Below, one piece after another: positions 61,173 to 64,000 of a stretch of DNA of 64,000 bases. Both the position numbers and the translations under genes were made by a program. Where the stretch lies: contig NZ_JABVZR010000002.1 in assembly GCF_017163935.1 (NCBI RefSeq), positions 1,860,001 to 1,924,000 of the forward strand, read 5' to 3'. Numbering within the stretch: the stretch's first letter is position 1; each line of letters opens with the position of its first letter. Origin of the DNA: Novosphingobium terrae (GTDB taxonomy: Bacteria; Pseudomonadota; Alphaproteobacteria; Sphingomonadales; Sphingomonadaceae). The notes below the pieces were generated by a model. That model did no database searches. It had not been told where the DNA came from and saw only the letters and a list, made by a program, of their open reading frames with translations.

Positions 61173-61778
61173 TCAGAGTGGCAGCGCCGCGATCGCCTCG
61201 CGGGCAGCTGCAATGCCTTTCGCCTTGGCCTCGGGCCCCATGGCCAGCCCTTCGGCCACGATGATCTCGGCGGTGAGGCCGATCGTGCCGAACAAACTGC
61301 GCAGATAGGTCGAGGCGTGATCGATCGCGGCACCCGGGCTGCCGGGGCTGTAAATCCCGCCTGAAGTCACCGCGATCACCACCCGTTTGCCGAAGACCAG
61401 CCCCTCCGGCCCGTTGGGGCCATAGCGGAAAGTCTTGCGGGCGATCAGGATGCGGTCGATCCATGCTTTCAGCTGCGAGGGCACGGTGTAATTGTACATC
61501 GGCGCTCCGATTACCAGAATGTCGGTCTGCAGGAATTCCTCCAGTGCGGCTTCGCTGCGGGCCTGTTGCGGGTCTTGCGTGCTGGGCGCGATAGGGGAGT
61601 CCGGATCATAGGGCAGGGTGGCTAGCCTGGCATGGGGATAGTCCTGTTCGGCGAGATCACGATGGGTGACCGCAATGTCTGCCCGCCCCTGCGTCAACCT
61701 GCCGACGATCAGGGCCGAAAGCTGGCGCGACACGGAGAGATCGCCAAGAATGCTGGAATCGAGATGAAGGAGTTTCAT
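61173..61778 (-). CDS. azoR: FMN-dependent NADH-azoreductase / quinone reductase
   Basis: A 201-residue flavodoxin-fold enzyme: LHLDSSILGDLSVSRQLS (FMN phosphate site), APMYNYTVPSQLKAWIDRI, TFRYGPNGPEGLVFGK, and VTSGGIYSPGSPG are the AzoR hallmarks. It reduces azo bonds and quinones with NADH. It lies 24 nt after the TonB receptor stop on the same strand, so the two are probably cotranscribed. Confidence 0.95.
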   Translation of the reverse strand: MKLLHLDSSILGDLSVSRQLSALIVGRLTQGRADIAVTHRDLAEQDYPHARLATLPYDPDSPIAPSTQDPQQARSEAALEEFLQTDILVIGAPMYNYTVPSQLKAWIDRILIARKTFRYGPNGPEGLVFGKRVVIAVTSGGIYSPGSPGAAIDHASTYLRSLFGTIGLTAEIIVAEGLAMGPEAKAKGIAAAREAIAALPL

Positions 61779-61802
61779 GGTATAAGGCTCTGTCTTGTCG
61801 CT

Positions 61803-63953
61803 TCAGAACTGGTAATGCAGCGCCACGCCATAGGTGCGCGGCGGCGCGTCATAGACCACCGAGGCGATATTGGCCGACGTGTTGGCGGCGGTCAGCACGC
61901 GCTCATCGAACAAATTCTTGCCGAAGAGGGTCACGCTGGTGCGCTCATCCGGCAGGGTGAATTTCAGCGAGGTGTTGAGCGTGACATAGGCGGGCTGGCG
62001 GATGAAATTGTCAGGCTCCAGATAGGAATCGCCATGATAGGCGGCGGCCACATTGGCATGGACCCTCGCGCCCGCCAGCGCCGTGTCGTAATCCACCGCC
62101 AGATTGCCGCTCACCTTTTCCGATGAGGGCAGGCGGTTGCCCGCCACATTGCCAGCGGTGATGGTGACACCGCCCGCCGGATTGGGAATGGCGATCTGGG
62201 CATTGGGATAGTCGGCATATTCGGCATGCAGCAGCCCCAGCGCGCCCGAGATCTCCAGCCCTCTGGTCACCAGCGCCTGCATCTCCAGATCCAGCCCATA
62301 GGTGTGGGCCTTGGCGGCATTGGTGACGATGGCAAGGTTGTTGACCACCTGCGAAACCTGAATGTTGGTGTAGTCGTAATAGAAGACCGAAGCGTTCAGA
62401 CGGATACGCCGGTCGAACAGCTGCGTCTTCAGTCCTGCCTCATAAGCGTTGAGCTTTTCGGGCAGATAGGCGGGAGAGGCCGGGGCCAGCAGATTGTAAC
62501 CGCCGCTCTTGAAGCCGGTGTTGAAGGAGGCATAGCCCAGCACAGCGGGCGCGAATTGGTGATCGAGCGCGACGCGGAAGCTCGGCTTCTCGATCGACTG
62601 GCTTGAGGCCAGCAGCGGGCCGGGCCCGGTCGGCAGCGTCAGGGAAAACAGCTGGGAGGCCAGCAGATCGCGCTTTTCCCAGGTGTAGCGTGCGCCCAGC
62701 GTCAGATGGCTGCCCGGCATGAATTCCCACGTCCCTTGTGCGAAACCGGCCAGCGATTGTGTGGTCTGTTTCCCGTCACGTCGGATGTAGCTGATCGGTA
62801 GCGGGCTGCTGTAGGGTGGGCGCATCGTCAGCAAAGACGGGGAGGAGAATTCCTTGTTGTTGAAGTAATAGGCGCCGACCACCCAGGTCAGGGCCCCCGA
62901 TGTCGGCGAGGTGAGCTGCAACTCCTGCGTATAGGCGTGGTTGGGCTGATCGCCGGCCACGGTGAACAGGGATGCAGCCGTGCCGTCATTGTCGAACAGC
63001 AGCGTGGAATGCATGTTCTGATAGGAGCTGATCGAGAGCAGATCGGCAAAGCCCAGATGCTGATTGATCGTAACACTGCCCGAATAGCCCTTGTTACGCA
63101 GGAAGCCGTCGAGATCATTGCGCGTGTCATAGCCATTGGCCACGGGCAGGGCGCCGGGATAGGTCGTTGTGGTGCCCGGATAGGGCGTGTAGACGATGCC
63201 CACGAATTTCTGGTCGAAATATTGCCCGACGACGCTGATCTTCGTCTGCGTGGAAGGCGTAAAGACCAGCTTGCCGCGCAGATTGACATCGCGGGCGACG
63301 CGATGCGTGTCATGGCCGGTGGTGTAATCCTTGCCCCAGCCGATGCCCTGCACGCCATATTGCCCGGCCAGACTTGCCGTCAACCCTTCGGCCAGACCGC
63401 CTGCGATATAGGCGTCGGTGTGCAGCGTTTCGTAATTGTCGATGCTGGTGCCCAGCTCGGCATGGAAATCCTGCGTGGGGTTGCGCGTGGTGACCTGGAT
63501 CACCCCCGCCGTGGAGTTGCGCCCGAACAAGGTCCCCTGCGGCCCCTTCAGCACCGCGACCTGAGTCACATCGCTCAGCCCGCTCAGGCCGCCGCGCGAA
63601 TAGGGGATGTAGACCCCATCGACATAGAGCGAGGCCGGGGATTCGGTGGTGGTGGCATTGGTGCCGATGCCGCGAATATAGGGCAGGAACGACGAATTGT
63701 TGATCCGCACATTGACGCCCGCCGCGATGGTGCCGATGTCTGCGGTGTTGGCCACGCCCTTGTTGGCCAGCGTGGCGGCATCGGCGGCGATGACGGAGAT
63801 CGGCACCTTTTGCAGATTTTCTGACCGCTTCTGCGCGGTCACGACAATCTCGCGCAAGCCGGTCTGGTCGGCGGGGGCATCCTGCGCCCGGGCGGGACAT
63901 GCGGCAAGAATGCCGATCAGCGAGACGCCGATACGAATACGGGTGGACGACAT
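61803..63953 (-). CDS. TonB-dependent receptor
   Basis: A complete 716-residue receptor. Signal peptide ending PARAQ, TonB box LREIVVTAQKRSENLQKVPISV, plug motifs LKGPQGTLFGRNSTAGVIQVTT, and a barrel with GYASFNTGFKSGGYNLL and C-terminal PPRTYGVALHYQF. This is the common sphingomonad receptor subfamily for unknown organic ligands (same as the partial receptor at the window start). AGGGAGAGG precedes the start. Downstream azoR suggests an aromatic or quinoid ligand by inference. Confidence 0.95.
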   Translation of the reverse strand: MSSTRIRIGVSLIGILAACPARAQDAPADQTGLREIVVTAQKRSENLQKVPISVIAADAATLANKGVANTADIGTIAAGVNVRINNSSFLPYIRGIGTNATTTESPASLYVDGVYIPYSRGGLSGLSDVTQVAVLKGPQGTLFGRNSTAGVIQVTTRNPTQDFHAELGTSIDNYETLHTDAYIAGGLAEGLTASLAGQYGVQGIGWGKDYTTGHDTHRVARDVNLRGKLVFTPSTQTKISVVGQYFDQKFVGIVYTPYPGTTTTYPGALPVANGYDTRNDLDGFLRNKGYSGSVTINQHLGFADLLSISSYQNMHSTLLFDNDGTAASLFTVAGDQPNHAYTQELQLTSPTSGALTWVVGAYYFNNKEFSSPSLLTMRPPYSSPLPISYIRRDGKQTTQSLAGFAQGTWEFMPGSHLTLGARYTWEKRDLLASQLFSLTLPTGPGPLLASSQSIEKPSFRVALDHQFAPAVLGYASFNTGFKSGGYNLLAPASPAYLPEKLNAYEAGLKTQLFDRRIRLNASVFYYDYTNIQVSQVVNNLAIVTNAAKAHTYGLDLEMQALVTRGLEISGALGLLHAEYADYPNAQIAIPNPAGGVTITAGNVAGNRLPSSEKVSGNLAVDYDTALAGARVHANVAAAYHGDSYLEPDNFIRQPAYVTLNTSLKFTLPDERTSVTLFGKNLFDERVLTAANTSANIASVVYDAPPRTYGVALHYQF

Positions 63954-64000
63954 AAACCTCTCCCTTGGTGCTTTCCGCGCATGTTTGCTGCGGTTGGTCT

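Noticed and set aside
1..64000. CRISPR arrays, tRNA/rRNA genes, insertion sequences, attachment sites
   Set aside because: I read for regularly spaced direct repeats, cloverleaf sequences, transposase motifs and integrase genes and found none that I could support.

Overview
The window is GC-rich chromosomal DNA from an alphaproteobacterium, most likely a sphingomonad close to Novosphingobium. The evidence is four TonB-dependent receptors in 64 kb, LigM/DesA-type tetrahydrofolate O-demethylases, Tat-exported hydrolases, and a fructose PTS beside fructose-1,6-bisphosphatase, as expected when hexoses go through the Entner-Doudoroff route. I see no rRNA, tRNA, CRISPR array, transposase or prophage genes.

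Layout. (1) 1-10575: a methoxyaromatic/C1 block with a TonB receptor (cut by the window edge), two LigM/DesA-like demethylases, a Tat-exported metallo-beta-lactamase-fold protein, a folD-purU-metF set that would oxidise methyl-THF to formate, a LysR regulator and an MFS transporter. (2) 10576-18601: a five-gene operon (alpha/beta hydrolase, cupin, cysteine hydrolase, two SDRs) followed by a two-component system whose kinase gene carries an in-frame amber codon. (3) 18623-22793: GH3 and GH127 glycosidases. (4) 23104-39949: carbohydrate block. A lacI-sdhL-fbp operon (with mug downstream) is divergent from fruB-fruK-fruA and an OprB porin. A Yellow/MRJP-like propeller gene and a three-subunit FAD/cytochrome c sugar dehydrogenase follow, the latter divergent from a second LacI gene. 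Five palindromes built on AGAAA-N4-TTTCT lie at the promoters of these units. (5) 40044-46796: LysR, esterase and EthD genes, a decayed dehydrogenase fragment, then a FecI-FecR-TonB receptor iron cassette with two similar candidate Fur boxes. (6) 47106-52724: aromatic block with a phenol-type outer-membrane protein, a relic of muconate cycloisomerase (catB) behind an ATAC-N7-GTAT operator, benzaldehyde- and benzyl-alcohol-dehydrogenase-like genes, and a thioredoxin-reductase-like flavoprotein. (7) 52787-64000: PhoD, an SDR/HxlR pair, a TonB receptor-glycerophosphodiesterase operon with a Pho-box-like upstream sequence, two small exported hypothetical proteins in less GC-rich DNA, and a TonB receptor-azoreductase operon.

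How the genes work together. In block 1 the O-demethylases would move methyl groups from methoxyaromatics to THF. MetF, FolD and PurU would then regenerate THF and release formate. In block 4 PTS-imported fructose becomes fructose-1-phosphate and then fructose-1,6-bisphosphate. The Fbp encoded in the regulator's operon returns it to fructose-6-phosphate for the Entner-Doudoroff pathway, while the periplasmic dehydrogenase could oxidise sugar directly into the respiratory chain. Block 7 looks like phosphodiester scavenging. Substrate assignments are inferences from family and context.
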